Shown: one piece after another, positions 6,986 through 7,376 of the stretch | Layout of the letters: the number at the start of each line of letters is the position of its first letter | How positions within the stretch are numbered: position 1 is the stretch's first letter | Source: Victivallales bacterium | GTDB taxonomy: Bacteria > Verrucomicrobiota > Lentisphaeria > Oligosphaerales > Oligosphaeraceae | Assembly: GCA_017538465.1 (NCBI GenBank) | Contig: JAFYIW010000046.1 | Location: forward strand, 1-7,376 | Direction: 5' to 3' | Length of the DNA: 7,376 bases | Position numbers and translations under genes: made by a program | Notes under the pieces: generated by a model | Database searches by the model: none | Told to the model about the DNA's origin: nothing | What the model saw: only the letters and a program-made list of their open reading frames with translations

Positions 6986-6992
6986 GCCAGGT

Positions 6993-7206
6993 TTCCCCTG
7001 AGGGTGCCTAACGGCAGAATTTTAAGTTTAAGTCTTGACTTTGCCCGAAAGGTTATCGCGCCCTTGCGGGCGCGGGATTCTGGTGGCGCCCGCCCCCGCC
7101 AGCCGCGTACCCTTCGGGCGCTTGCAGGCGGTTGCGCATGGTTGCGCACTCCGTGCGCCTGCCGCTTCGCGGCTGAAACGCTTTAATTAGGTGCCCTCAC
7201 GGGGAA
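6993..7206 (+). repeat. 214-bp structured inverted-repeat element (ncRNA or MITE-like)
   Basis: The ends pair: 6993-7011 (from TTCCCCTGAGGGTG) with 7187-7206 (ending GCCCTCACGGGGAA), giving 19 pairs with one bulge at 7200. Two of these are adjacent G-U pairs if the plus strand is transcribed. Inside are further helices: 7043-7053 with 7109-7119 (10 of 11 pairs), enclosing a perfect 7-bp hairpin CGCGCCC-TTGC-GGGCGCG (7057-7074) and a 7-bp hairpin 7080-7086/7096-7102; then 7124-7130 with 7156-7162, enclosing TGCGCA hairpin arms at 7133-7138 and 7143-7148; then a small GCCGC-TTC-GCGGC hairpin (7161-7173) overlapping the last helix by two bases. Apart from that overlap these nest without crossing. 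Wobble pairs favour the plus strand at three positions and the minus strand at one, so strand is uncertain. I see no transposase, clear target duplication or known RNA family. It might be a non-coding RNA, a small non-autonomous mobile element, or a structured part of the murE leader. Confidence 0.5.
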
Positions 7207-7287
7207 CACAGCCAAAGATTTTAAGCTGACGGCCGCAGCCCCCAGCCCAAACCCCCTCATCCTTGGACCTTGGACTTCAACTGACTC
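7207..7287. other. non-coding gap with short repeat and G-runs
   Basis: No gene is visible. CCTTGGA occurs twice in tandem at 7261-7274. On the minus strand 7239-7257 has three runs of three or more G with short gaps, which falls one run short of a standard G-quadruplex motif. No terminator with a T-run is seen after the upstream gene stop. Confidence 0.5.
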
Positions 7288-7376
7288 TTATCCCTCGGAA
7301 TTGTCACTCCTTGGCGGACCGAATTTCAGCAGACGACGTTGCTTGCGATTCAATTTCGGAGTGCCGTCTTCGTTGA
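7288..7376 (-). CDS. 3' end of an unidentified gene
   Basis: An open minus-strand frame enters from the right edge and ends at TAA (7288-7290) after 28 whole codons. The tail is basic and polar: EDGTPKLNRKQRRLLKFGP, then a Ser/Asp/Asn-rich end. The other two minus frames close earlier (TGA near 7304 and TGA near 7350), so this is the only frame that reaches near the gap on this strand and it looks like a natural C-terminus. The gene before murE is often ftsI or another division gene, but these residues are too few and too variable to identify it. I assign no function. Confidence 0.45.
   Translation of the reverse strand, partial: NEDGTPKLNRKQRRLLKFGPPRSDNSEG

Noticed and set aside
7057..7074. 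Perfect GC hairpin as an intrinsic terminator
   Set aside because: No T-run follows on either strand, and it is one of several nested hairpins.
7004..7186. 60-codon plus-strand open frame in the structured element
   Set aside because: Its Arg/Ala/Gly-rich product matches the hairpin arms and has no ribosome site, so it is better explained by the inverted repeats.
6993..7206. Known structured RNA such as 6S, tmRNA, SRP, RNase P or a common riboswitch
   Set aside because: None of the conserved motifs I know for these was found on either strand, and length alone is not evidence.
7238..7262. G-quadruplex on the minus strand
   Set aside because: Only three G-runs of three or more are present, with a fourth run of just two, so the motif is incomplete.

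Overview
The window reads as part of one bacterial chromosome. All seven protein genes that can be supported lie on the minus strand, so transcription runs from high to low coordinates. The organism is probably a Gram-negative bacterium with meso-diaminopimelate peptidoglycan. MurE carries the DNPR motif linked to diaminopimelate, and a lipoprotein signal peptide and a prepilin peptidase are present. The fairly GC-rich composition, small membrane and coiled-coil proteins of no familiar family, and poor Shine-Dalgarno sites before some genes suggest, but do not prove, the Verrucomicrobiota/Lentisphaerota group. That placement is an inference from style, not from a marker gene.

Layout in the direction of transcription: (1) 7376-7288, the last 28 codons of an unidentified gene. 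(2) 7287-6930, a 358-bp gap. Its core (6993-7206) is closed by a 19-bp imperfect inverted repeat and filled with nested hairpins, and an AT-rich leader follows before murE. (3) 6929-2983, a tight run of murE, a ybaK-type Cys-tRNA(Pro) deacylase gene and an ABC-F ATPase gene, with a 14-bp overlap and then a 4-bp gap; these are probably co-transcribed. (4) 2939-1986, a prepilin peptidase gene 43 bp further on. (5) A 152-bp gap with a weak promoter candidate framed by a 7-bp inverted repeat. (6) 1833 to 1, three envelope-type genes: a membrane-anchored coiled-coil protein with a C-terminal beta-rich tail, a 96-residue Pro/Ala/Lys-rich protein with one membrane segment, and a lipoprotein cut by the window edge.

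How they fit together: murE makes a peptidoglycan precursor, the deacylase and ABC-F protein act on translation quality and ribosome function, and the prepilin peptidase processes type IV pilin-like proteins. The three downstream genes look like a small uncharacterised inner-membrane/periplasm cassette. murE is not followed by the usual murF-mraY series, so the division and cell-wall cluster is rearranged here.

The most interesting item is the structured element upstream of murE, followed by the envelope cassette. No insertion sequence, tRNA, rRNA or CRISPR array was seen.
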